This document shows, one piece after another, positions 23,543 to 34,040 of a DNA stretch of 60,000 bases. Below the pieces are notes generated by a model. It saw nothing but the letters and a program-made list of their open reading frames with translations, was not told the DNA's origin and did not search any database. Made by a program: the position numbers and the translations under genes. The DNA lies in the NCBI RefSeq assembly GCF_030272615.1, contig NC_081409.1:914988340-915048339 (forward strand), in the 5' to 3' direction. The DNA is from Cryptomeria japonica. Taxonomy: Eukaryota; Streptophyta; Pinopsida; Cupressales; Cupressaceae. Position 1 is the first letter of the stretch; each line of letters begins with the position of its first letter.

Positions 23543-23983
23543 TCAATTTCCCCTTCGCCTCTTGCCATCACGCTCTGCGTCCCAACGGCGATTGTTTTCT
23601 CCGTACTGTCGGAGGACCTGTTGGCATCGCTCCGCACGGACAATCTCCTCCAAGCGGGTTTGCTGTGCCAGTGATGCTTGTGCAAGCAACCGGGGGAGGT
23701 GGTTCATCAACCGATTCACTGTGGGGCTAACTTCCAGTGCAGTCCACACGACACTTGTTGGGACTTCAGCGTCCGTGGCCTCTCTTCGGACGTAGGTCTC
23801 GATGGCTGCCTGAAGCAGGATTGAGAATTCCCTTGTTGCAGTGTCCTCTCCATCGTAGAGTTCTGTTTGTGCGTCGTCGGCCTCTCGGTTAATCTCACCA
23901 ACGGTTATGCCCATCGTGTTCGTACACCATCCGCTCCTTCCTTTCTCGAGTATGTCTAGGCTACGGCGCCAAATGTTTGCCAC
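23543..23983 (-). CDS. Element C short ORF upstream of gag
   Basis: A frame of up to 146 codons that is open from inside the LTR across the primer site. The first plausible ATG (MGITVGEINREADD) is near 23915 and would give about 124 codons. The product is charged and helical (LEEIVRAERCQQVLRQYGEN) and ends in a basic tail. I do not recognise a domain. Element D has a frameshifted homologue at 42674-43066. X1 also has a short helical ORF between primer site and gag. Confidence 0.55.
   Translation of the reverse strand: MANIWRRSLDILEKGRSGWCTNTMGITVGEINREADDAQTELYDGEDTATREFSILLQAAIETYVRREATDAEVPTSVVWTALEVSPTVNRLMNHLPRLLAQASLAQQTRLEEIVRAERCQQVLRQYGENNRRWDAERDGKRRRGN
23959..23971 (-). other. Element C primer binding site
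   Basis: The minus strand reads TGGCGCCGTAGCC, two bases from the LTR end. It is the TGGCGCCGTTGCC type used by plant Ty3 elements (commonly assigned to tRNA-Asp), with one change. Confidence 0.75.
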
Positions 23984-24293
23984 ATACGGGTAAACGATTA
24001 AACGCAGAAAGTAAATGCACAGAACATAATTGAAATATATTAAAGAACCAGTTTCTGTATTAATTCAACAGTCCATGTACATCAAGTGCTTATAACATTA
24101 CACCCAGATACGACTATGATGATGATACTAAGAAGGAAAGGTATGCAATATATAATACCCGAAGGGGTGCGACCAACCGTCACGTCCAACTGCCCTTCGG
24201 GTTGACTAACTAACTGACTGCCATAACTCATTATTACCGACGACAACATAAACATAATATGACAACATAACATAATGATTATTCCCGACAACA
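23974..24293 (-). repeat. Element C 5' LTR, 320 bases
   Basis: The plus strand runs TGTTTGCCACATACGG to TTCCCGACAACA, colinear with 18433-18752 without gaps. It is followed by TTCGC, the target duplication. Confidence 0.92.
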
Positions 24294-24772
24294 TTCGCCC
24301 TGGACCCTTTGGAAGGGTCAGGAGCAAAATTCCTATTTAGGTTTAATTCCTTACCTTTTCATCAGTTTCACCAAGTTTGGCCTTGTCCAAGGTGTCCCCA
24401 AAGGATAAATAGGTTAGCTACTCATCAATCAATGCCCAAGACTTCATCACTCATCAATTTGACCTATCTCAGACCTCCAAAATTGTATATTCACTCACAA
24501 AGCTTCACCGATCTCCTCAAACTCAAACAAGACACAATTAGCAATAAGAGCAAAATTTGACGTAAGGAGGACTTTCAAAGAAACCCTGACCTGGAGCATC
24601 CACTGACTCACCCTAGCTCAAGCAGAGCGTGCTATCTTAGTGATCCCTTTGGCAACACTCAAAATGCAAAGGTTAACAGACAAGAACCTAAAAGACCTAG
24701 AAAACAAACCCTAGAGAGCAAAACGTAGGGGTCCCCATTTACAATGGGCCGATGTGTGAATATGTCACAACA

Positions 24773-26330
24773 GTTCCCGACCCATGATGATGTCTTAACA
24801 TGTGCAGCAGCAATAGGGCAACGGGGATAGTTCTAAGTTTGACTTGTTTGTCTTTGAATTCTGAAAATAAAATTTTCAGTTGGCCACTCTCAGGTTTAAC
24901 CATGACGTCGGGTAGTATTATCAGTTGGGGAAGTTCATTCGGTCCGTGGTTATCCATTTACAGGTTACTTTCCAAGAATATTCAAAATTAAATGGAAAAT
25001 ATTCAAAATTAACAGTAGGAGGGAAAGGAACAACCTGGCAAGTTTCTGAGTCATGCGGAGTGTCATGTGGCGGAAAAGCTTCAACAACGTCCTCAGGAGG
25101 TTGCAATTGGTGGTGCAGGATCTCACTTTTGTTCAGTTCATGCAAATCAGCATCAAATTCTTCATCGGGTTGTGCAGGTTGAAAATTGATCTCAAAACCG
25201 AACTCGAACTCAAGAAAGAGGGGTGCATCACCTGTCGATGCACCTTCGGATTGTATGAACAATACAGCCTTAGGCACCTCTGTCAGCACGTCTTTAAATA
25301 ACAGGAACTCTTTGATAGCTTGGTCCTCGGAAATGTCTTCAACTGGCTCTTGGACTGCATCGTCTATTGGTAGGGCTGCTGCAAACTGCTTTTCAACTTG
25401 TGGCTGATCCACAAAACTCACTTGATCATTCTCTTGAACACTGTCCTCATCAGTTGGAGATCTGCTGCCATAGTCTGATTGACTGGTTCATCTTGCTCAG
25501 CACTTGATAGCTCCATCCTAACATCATCGGGGAGTGCGGCACTGCATTGATTTTGCGATCTTCTGTACTCCTTTGCAGCAAGGTAGGCACTCCACACTTT
25601 GCTAGTGATGCTCTCTTCTGGTTCTTTCGACAAACCATATGGGGCTTTGACTTGACTGACTGCCTCCATGCATAGCGAGCAAATGGATTGTGAATGTGGA
25701 GTGTGGTGAATTCTGCACCACCAAGGTGATAGCACACTCTCCAAGCATAACTCCTCTTCGAGACCAAACTGGTTCTCAATCCGATCCTTAAATCTTGCAA
25801 ACTCATCAGTGCTGGATAGAGGACTAGTGATATCCGACTGTGCTAGCTCCTCCGGTTTGGGGATATCCTAGAAGAATATCTGCCCCTACAATGCCAACTC
25901 AACTCTTGATAGAAACCGCAAGCAACTCAGCTCCTCGTGCTCAGTTGTGCCATGAATCCTGCAATGACCTGCAAATGTGATTTCGGATAACTGCCTTGGA
26001 TACAACTGCAAACTTAGCCTTTGTTGGATCTGAAAAATGTCGGACTGCGGGTGGTCTTTATGAAGTGGTTGACCCAACATTTTGACTCAAAACTTTTTCG
26101 TATTTTCAATTTTTTTTAATTTTTTTTTGGTTTTTCTGGTTTAACAAGGATCTTGCATATCCCGAATATGGCATTGGAAAGGCCGATTAGACTCAATTTG
26201 TTGCAAGGAACCTAAGTGGGAGGACTTCCTTCCGTTGAGCACGGAGAAGGGTAAAAAGCTATAAGGTTACTCTTCACAAATATGGATTGATATGATCTGG
26301 GTTTAGCTGTTCAGACATTCATCATATCGG
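24773..26330 (-). pseudogene. Element A gag-like remnant
   Basis: The minus strand holds fragments of a gag-like polyprotein. Around 25980-25930 it reads HCRIHGTTEHEELSC, and around 25720-25665 WWCRIHHTPHSQSICSLC; both are the C-X2-H-X3/4-H-X4-C type also found twice in X1 (WCRLHNTNQHSELQC and NWCRIHNAVHSELSCALC). An acidic stretch follows (25421-24921). Stops and frame changes occur throughout, and no protease, RT or integrase remains. Homology to X1 gag is visible only in these motifs, so the assignment is moderate. Confidence 0.6.
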
Positions 26331-26348
26331 CCCTCCTTCTAGCGCCAA
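26331..26348 (-). other. Element A primer binding site
   Basis: The minus strand reads TTGGCGCTAGAAGGAGGG, three bases from the LTR edge at 26352. It is identical to the X1 site at 53421-53438. Its complement ends CTAGCGCCA, like a tRNA 3' end; I cannot name the tRNA from memory with confidence. Confidence 0.75.
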
Positions 26349-26351
26349 TTC

Positions 26352-27932
26352 TGTTGACGTGGCTAAAATCGCATTGCTACGACTATCCGGCCAACGCATA
26401 ATAGAATCTACTCATTGAGTATCCTATCCTCTCTTGAGATAAGGAAATCCTTAATGCTGTTTTTAACTGATCAATGGGGACGACCTCAAGGTTTTGATTG
26501 TCAGGTCTTGACTGCAGGATAACTCAGTGATCGATGTGTTTTGCTGGGAGCACAAGGGGACTTATGTTTTGCAACAAGCTGGGCTGCTGTAATTTTTGGA
26601 CTAGGAAAGAAAAGCAAATAGGGAAGGGTTCAGGAAGCCTAAGGGCAAGGATGATAACAGTTGATGCAACGGGTTGACAGATTCGGTAAACCAGTTCTTG
26701 TTTTGCTAGAGACACCCTCACAACTAGAGAAGAACGGTGCAAGCTCCAAGGGATGAAGGATTTTCAAACCGGAGACACTCGTTTTAGGCACCCAATTCTA
26801 GCGCAGCCTAAGACGAACACCTGTAGTTGAACTAAGCACAGTTTGGATTCAGACTAACAATGCACGATGACCTACAACCAGCAGACCCCCAATGGTATGA
26901 ACCAGAAATGCATCAAATACCCCTCTACACTTACCATCAAAATCCCTGCACTCTAAATTAACCAGCTGAAAGAAAACATGCAAATAGGCTAAAACAAAGA
27001 TAACAAACACCATATTTCAACGTTCATATATTTGCTTCAGCTACCATTACTACAATTTCTACAGCATCTCTATGCTATGCCTAAAATCTAACCTATTCTA
27101 ACTCTAAAATCTAACTACAAAATTCTAACCTTTACAATGAGAGGCATCCTGCCTTTTATAGATTCTACAATTTGAATTGGTGGCCAGGATTGACTGCATC
27201 CAAGGGCTGCGATTTGCCTTCCAGAAGCTGGCAGCTTTAACCATGCCCACTTAATTCTTAGTTATCTATCCAACCACTATCTCAACTGCGTACCACTATT
27301 TGGCTTTAATTTAGGTCTATCTGGTAGTTGAACATAACTGTCCACAGCTGACCTATTTCCCCTCTATTTCAAAATATCTTGATTGGGGACGACATGCTTT
27401 TTTACATTTAAACAATTTTAGTTTTAAAACTTAATTTTTGGAATTAATCCAACTGTGCATTTCTGAAGCATACAGTTGTGGCATTTAGAGTTTTCTTCGG
27501 GCTTGGGTCCCGGTGGTGGACTTTAGCTTATTGGGAAGCGTGTCTCCTGCAACACATTCCTGTATCTTCTTCTTCAGCTTTCAGCGCTTGGCTTTGTCGT
27601 TTCAGGCTTTCGCCTGGTTCTTCCGGACGATGCCTTCGACCTGCAAACAATCAATTTTAACCCGCATTAATCATTTGAAAAATTAATTAATTTGAGAAAT
27701 ATTAAATTTAACTTTAAATGATGTCGGGTTCTTTTGTTTTGGTGAAGTTCGGCTTTGAGAAGCTCTTTGTGAGATGTATCTTTTAAATGCCTCTCGAACG
27801 CTTCACCTAAAATGTGAGATTTTGGCTTTCCATTTTAACGCCATCCTTGTTCGTGCGATTTCACCATTAAATCACCTAAGTCTTGGAATTTCAGGAATAC
27901 CGAAGGTTTTGGAAGATTTACCTTTTAAGTTT
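26352..27932 (-). repeat. Element A 5' LTR, part next to primer site
   Basis: It matches 12888 onward. The TATA box (minus strand CTATAAAAGG) is at about 27152-27162. The LTR is interrupted after 27932 by solo LTR Z and resumes at 37861, with AGTTT duplicated (27928-27932 and 37856-37860). Confidence 0.88.
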
Positions 27933-28192
27933 TGTTGGTTGAAAATTTTGTACACTCGTGAAAGCAAACAAAATTGTGGCTTCAACCATAGTGTGTGAGT
28001 ATGAAACTCTCCTAATTAAGGGAAGGCTCCCCCTATCTATCTAAAACTGAAATAATAACAGGATGGGACAGCAGTCTTCCTTCTTTCTTCAAGGAAGACT
28101 ATATCCTTTTCTCTCCTTAGAAAAGTGATAGCAAGAAAATGTATAATAATGGTAACAACTTCAAATGAAAACGAGAGAAAGGAAATGAAGTT

Positions 28193-28670
28193 TCCTGAAA
28201 GCTCAAAGACTCCTGTCACTTCCTTCGGGACGGGACAACAATATCAAGCTCAAAGACTTGAGTATTGGAAGTCCTATCTACCCTTTGCTATACTAAAATT
28301 TACAACGAATAAAGACAACTACTCAAAGACTGGAATAATTTATTTTTTCAAGACAAAGACAAGAACTAGTGCAAGCTCAAAGACTTGCTGCTATTTCTTA
28401 TCAAACAATAATTTTTCCTCAAGAATAGACACAAGCTCAAAGACTTGCTGCTCCTTCTAGAGATTTTCCTATTTTAATTAATCTTCTCTACTTGCAGCTC
28501 AAAGACTTCAAATCAGATTAGATTAAGCTCCTTTAGAAACACTTTGCATGGAAGAAATAAAAAGATTCAAACTCAAACATGTAGCTCAAAGACTCAAAAC
28601 TTGAGTAATCCTTCTTTATTATTCTTCAAAACTTTCAATTCACATACATAATCTCAAAGACTTCTTGCTG
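28193..28670 (-). repeat. AGCTCAAAGACTTG repeats downstream of Z TATA box
   Basis: Eight copies or near-copies of AGCTCAAAGACTTG on the plus strand, near 28200, 28246, 28321, 28373, 28433, 28496, 28583 and 28652. Two are followed by CTGCT. They lie in the transcribed part of the LTR (R/U5). Confidence 0.8.
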
Positions 28671-28730
28671 TAAATTTGGCAGAGTTTTTGCTTGCTTTTT
28701 AAAACATAAAAATCACAATGGACCCTCTCT

Positions 28731-28742
28731 TCTATTTATAGG
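28731..28742 (-). promoter_or_regulatory. TATA box of LTR Z
   Basis: The minus strand reads CCTATAAATAGA, followed by AGAGAGGG. It is a strong plant TATA match about 280 bases downstream of the aORF end and about 800 bases from the LTR end. Confidence 0.65.
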
Positions 28743-31250
28743 AGAGGAGCCTTGAGAAAAAGGTGGGAGGATCCTAACTAACTTGAAAAATTCCCTCAAC
28801 GACCAAGACCTATTCAACAACTAATTATGACTTATTCAAGGTTACAAGTCCTATTCCAAATTGACTTGTAACCTGCCTACTTGTAATTACAAAAATGCAA
28901 GTGATGACAACTTGCAATTACAAAAATGTTTTTTACAAGTGAACTTGTCGAAAGGGAAACTACAATTTTGAAATTACAATTTTGAATTTACAACCAAGTA
29001 TTAAAAACACTTAAGTCGCACCCTGTGAAGACATGAACAATTCGAACTTCCGAATAACTTTTTGCAATTCATCAGGGTCTGGGTCATGAGTGTTCATAGC
29101 CACCACCCTAGTCTTTACGACGACATTATGGCATTGGCATAGCATGGAGTTGCCCTTTTCCAATGCGGACCGGATTTCCTGCAACTCAGTTTGATACTTA
29201 ATCAATATTTGAATGGAAGCGATTGAAAATTGTTCACTTCTCCATTCATCATGAATCTTGAGTTGCAGATCTGCAAGAACTTCTTCCTCGGGCAGCAAGT
29301 CATCATTCTGATTTAGAATGTCGCAGGATGCCTTTTTACAGTGGGAGGTAACATCTTGAAAGACTGCTTCACGCAACTTTAAGGTTCATCAATTTCTGCC
29401 ACTCTCATCCGATTTTCATCAACAATCACCCTCAAAACTGTCTTTGCCCTCTTAACAACTTTAGGTTTTGATTGTTTCAATTGTTGATAGTCAAAGGCAT
29501 CAGGTGAGATCACCTACTTCTTCCTCTTCACAGTGAAGGAACTGAGCCATGGAGGTAAAGTCATTAACTCTGACTCTGGGAAAGAGGGAGAAGCAGTTTC
29601 TGTTTGAACAACTGTGGTGACCTTGGGAGAAGTGTTTGTCTGAATAGCCACCATAGTCTGCTGAGTGACGACAGAATGTGATGAAGATGTCATGAACTCA
29701 TCAAAACAGGTCATAGAAGTATCAATATCAGACAAAGGTACATATGAAGGATCATCCGAAAAGATATTCAACAAATTTTCCTGAGAACTATCTTGAGATG
29801 GTTTTGCTGCTGAAAGTGGAAGAACGTCCTGCGGAGATTTTGAAACTGAAGGGGCTGATTGAGAATTCACGTCTATCACAGGAGGAAACATGGGTACCTC
29901 AATAGGAAGTGAAGAAAGAGAATTATGTGGGGACTTTGTAGAAAGCGACTGAGGAGCATTATCAGATTGAGTTTCTTCCTCTGAAGCTTCAGGATCAATC
30001 ACATGAATTTCCAACTGTGGCTTCTCCTTGCCTTGAATTGTTATTTCCTGGGGAGGAAGCACCATTGCACGACTGGCTCGCAATTTGATCCTCGTACTAG
30101 AAGAGGATGCACCACCTTTATTGTCCAGTTGAATTTCAGACTTCCGCCCAAGAGGACCTGTAGAATCATCTTCTTTCCCAACCTTAATCTTAATGAGCTT
30201 GACACCATTGTTCTTAAGCCAGGTATTGGTACTGGCAAGAATTGGCTGAAATCTATCCAAGATAGAAGTGCTTTCCTTATGGGACCAATGGATAGAAGGA
30301 AGTGGAGCCTCATCAACATTCTGATTGACAAACTTAGGATCAAGAATGTTTCCATCATCAATCATCCTGTTGACGTGTATTTTGTACACTATCAAACACA
30401 GAATAAAATACCTAAAGGTACCTTATCCTCTCTTGAGTAAAGCCTCCGAATGCTGAAGATGTCGCGAAAAGGATCAATCGGGATGACTTCAAGGTTCTTG
30501 TATGTAGGGTCTCTACGTGTGGATAAGCTCTCTGTGGTATGATGTGATTTGCTGGAATCACAAGGGGACTTACATTTGATGATTGGACGTCTGATCTGCT
30601 TTGAATATTGCTGGAACACAGACTCTTACTAGCTTTGATTTGGGAAAAAAAAGGAAAAAAGATGAGGGCGAGGAAAGGATCTAATCCTAACACTAAGAAT
30701 GTAAGAGCAATGAATGATCTTTGATGGAATTCTAACTAAGTCTTGTTTTGACATCCCAGGATCATCTCCACAAGGTTAGTGCGATCTTCGAAGGAAAGCT
30801 TTATGATGTTCAAATCATCACTGCAGGTATAGACACCATCAGGTTGATGCATATCAATGAAGAAGTGACAATTGAAGTTAAGCTTAAGCTGAATGATTCC
30901 AGTTGACTACACAAGGCAAGTTTGCAATCAACAAACTGCTAGTAGTATGGATATACGAATTCCACCATCAATCAAGCACATTTCTTCCACTCATCTAATA
31001 ACATGAAATCAAACATGAGAAGTATAAAGACCATGCAAATTGTCGAATCAACCCATAAATTTCACCATTTCTTCAATGAAGTTACAAGTCTTTTACAACA
31101 ACATCTTGGCAACAATCTTTGCCTTCTCTCTCTACTCTACTCTAATTGCTATTCTATCAACTAGCTAATCACCTTCTAACTACTCTCTATCTGTCTTCTA
31201 ACTGCTTCCAACTATATTCTAACTCCCTTTTACAAAATGAAATGCCAGGG

Positions 31251-31340
31251 CTTATATAGTGCCCTCAATACAATTCGATGGCTTAGATCAATTCGAGATC
31301 AATGGCCAAGATTTTACAATGAAAACCCTAATTAGGGTTT
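31251..31340 (-). promoter_or_regulatory. X2 promoter module: telo-box palindrome and TATA
   Basis: AAACCCTAATTAGGGTTT at 31323-31340 and a TATA box (minus strand ACTATATAAG) at 31251-31260. The same arrangement occurs in X1 and X3. Confidence 0.68.
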
Positions 31341-31611
31341 GTTACAACCATTACATAACATTTAATGCTTGACCAATGATAAAATTGTATTGCTTGGACA
31401 TATGTCCTCTCTAGAAAATTCCACCAATGGATAGCTGGGGTAGGTACATCGGAGTTTGTGCCACCTTCCATGAGTTAGGTACATTGAATCTGGACATGCT
31501 GAGGTGGACCACACTGACTGGAGAAGTGATGACTAGGATGCCACCTCGTCTGACACTTGTAACTTGGTAAATATTCAACTTGATGTTGTTGAGAAGCTAG
31601 CTTTGATTAAT

Positions 31612-31854
31612 TCATCTGGAACTATCTGCTTCTTCAACGAACCCTTGTTCTAACTTCTTGTGTCCTTGATGTGCAGGATGATTGATGTACCTCGCCTTGG
31701 AATACTGGATTGGAGAAGTCGCCCTTGATGACGTTAGTCCAAAGAAGGCCGTCCTTGTCGATGCTAGGCTAAAGGAGGTCGCCCTTGTCCTTGCTTGATC
31801 GTCCTTGATGAGAACCTGCCGACTTGTAGATCCTCCGGGCTTTGGAGTCGCCAT
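31612..31854 (-). pseudogene. Truncated aORF start in X2
   Basis: An open frame of 81 codons from the ATG at 31854 (88 from 31878). The first residues MATPKPGGSTSRQ align with MATPKAGASTSRS of the intact aORF in X1, and the following KDDQ with KEDQ. Beyond about 25 residues nothing matches; the text becomes repetitive (ARTRAT, AFFGLTSSRATS). X3 retains the same EDQARTRTT piece. The gene body was lost in the ancestor of X2 and X3. Confidence 0.6.
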
Positions 31855-32773
31855 CTTGATACCTACACAACATTTCAAAATTAGTAATATATCTTGAAAT
31901 CTAAAAATTAAACTTTAAAAGGAAGACTCAAGATTTTAATTAGGAAACTTTATGATAAATCTTTGAATTATCATTTCCTAATTAACTATGTAATACTTAG
32001 ATTTTCCAAAACAAATGTTTAAAAAAATCAAACCTTGAACAAGGGTGTCAAGATGATTTCGCCATACCTCCTCTTGAGTTTTAACTCTAAGAAATGATGT
32101 AAAAATAGATGAATTTTGCTAGGCAAAGTGTAGATCAAAGCTCTCCCTTGAACAAATTGCGCCTCCTTTAGCTTGGAAAAGAACTCCACCTTCCACTAGC
32201 TTCTTCAAGATCTGGAAATTCGCCTTCAAATGTCTTCAAAAATCTGGAAATTATCCTCCAATCTAGCAAGAAATTCGCCTCTCCAATAGCCTTCAATATG
32301 AATTTCGCCCTCCTTAGTCTCCACACTTAGTAGAAATTCGCTTCACTCCAGCTAGATTTCGCACCTTCAATTAGCTCTCTAATTTCGCACTTGAAAGGAT
32401 GATTGAATGATTTAAATTGTGAAAAAAAACACCCCCAATATATAGAGCGCTCACCTTCTACTTACCCATGAGGCCGACCTAGCAAATAAAAGGTGAAATA
32501 ATAAATAAAACCTCAAAAGGAGTAAGCCGACTTGCCAAATAAAGGCAAAATAATGCCTCGTGCACTCAACTTTTAATTTTTTATTTCACAAAAATTAATT
32601 TTAAATGCCTTTATAATAGAAATTCGATTTTTTTTTGAGGCCCAAAATTAATTTATTAAATGCCAATTTAATTAATTTTTTCAAATATTTCGAAGTTGAT
32701 GATTTTGGGCATTTCATGCGATTTGGAGGATATTAATGCCCAAGCATGGTAAAAAATAACGAATGTCAATAAC

Positions 32774-34040
32774 CTCGCTCTGGTCCCTTGGAGAGGGACA
32801 GGAGTGCTCTTGCATTTTAAGCCTTGCATTCCTTGCTTTCACGTTCAAAACCTCATCCTTGGCGTCCAAAATGGCATTTTTATTTGGAACTTTGAGTTTA
32901 ATTCACTTGATCTTTAGAAGGAGCGTGCCTTAGAACATTTTCGCCCTGGTCCCTTGGTGAGGGATAAGAGCGATTTTCTACTTTTGTCCTTGATCTTTAT
33001 CTTTTAAATTGCCAATTCATGTTGTGGGGTAAGCAATGATCCCCATTGTTCATTCTATGCATGCCTAACTCGTTTTTTGCAAGGCAAAATTGATGTTCTA
33101 GAGATTTTCGCCCTGGTCCTTCAGTGAGGGACAGGAGCGCCTTTTGCATTTGGCCTAGGATCATCAAGTTTTTGGAGTCAAACCTTTGTTCATCATGATT
33201 TAGAAGACCTTTCCAATCTTGCTCAACTTTGCCTTAGCATAATCTCGGAGGGAAATTGTTGATTTTATAAAAATCGCCCTGGTTCTTTAGTGAGGGACAG
33301 GAGCGCCTTTTGCATCCATTGCGCAAATTCTTGATCATACCAACCTCAAGGCATTTTAAACATCATTTCAAATTCGCGCCTTGGCTTAGATTTGTCCAAA
33401 CTTGGCGAGAAGGATTGGATATTAGGTTTTTCGCCCTGGTCCCTTGGAGAGGGACAGGAGCGATTTTGCAAATCCAAGCTTATCCGTCCTTTGTTAGCCT
33501 TCCAAATTATATTCAATGGATAAATCATGTTTTCCTTGGTCTCTTCAAATCATAAAATTGTCTTGATCCTGCAAGAACAGTGCAAATTTGAAATTCAAGC
33601 TCCGGTCCTTCAGTGAGGGACAGGAGCGAATTTTGTCTTCTAGGCCAAAATGCTTCACTTTTCACCATGAAATGTCTTGGCTAAGGAAGATATCATCTTG
33701 TTACACGCCATGAATAAGAGTTCAAGTCTAAGAAAGGTCTAAAAATGTGTATATAAAGAAAATCGCTCTGGTCCCTTGGTGAGGGACAGGAGCGCTTTTA
33801 CCTTTGTAGACAAAAACTCCATCATTTCATTGTCAAGTCTGGATGCTCTATCATGCTCATTTCGTCCTTCACCATGCCTTTGATGTTTCAATCTGACTAA
33901 ACAAGGCCAAGAATGACTCAAATAAGCCCCTTTCGCCCTGGTCCCTTGGTGAGGGATAGGAGTGCTTCGCCTTGGACCCCTAGAGAGGGACAAGAGCGCT
34001 TTTCGCTCTGGACCCTCAATGAAGGACAGGAGTGAAATTT
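32774..34040 (-). repeat. About 166-base periodic hairpin array in X2
   Basis: Ten quasi-palindromes of the type TCGCCCTGGTCCC...GAGGGACAGGAGCGA start near 32774, 32941, 33108, 33273, 33431, 33600, 33763, 33933, 33967 and 34003. The first eight are spaced 157-170 bases; the last three are packed about 35 bases apart. Between them the sequence is AT-rich and poorly conserved. Confidence 0.85.

Larger units (their letters stand above)
18433..24293 (-). mobile_element. Non-autonomous Ty3-type element C, 5861 bases
   Basis: The LTRs are 18433-18752 and 23974-24293, exactly 320 bases each with no indel and about 13 differences, nearly all transitions. Target duplication is TTCGT (18428-18432) versus TTCGC (24294-24298), one transition apart. 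The primer site reads TGGCGCCGTAGCC. In element order it holds a short ORF, gag with four zinc knuckles, an aspartic protease, then a fusion straight to the last part of integrase; RT and RNase H are missing. Element D shares this architecture. Confidence 0.92.
16811..24772 (-). repeat. Solo LTR X3 (about 2.1 kb net), split by element C
   Basis: The plus strand starts TGTTGATGTG and ends GTGAATATGTCACAACA, flanked by GTTCC on both sides (16806-16810 and 24773-24777). Subtracting element C leaves about 2096 bases. It has the family hallmarks: the terminus TGTTGTGAC (minus strand), two units of the hairpin repeat (18256 and 24297, about 175 apart once C is removed), a telo-box and a TATA box. 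The aORF body is absent. Only an ATG-led remnant on the minus strand at 18109 (MEEDQARTRTT, then stop after 24 codons) matches the aORF start seen in X2. Confidence 0.88.
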
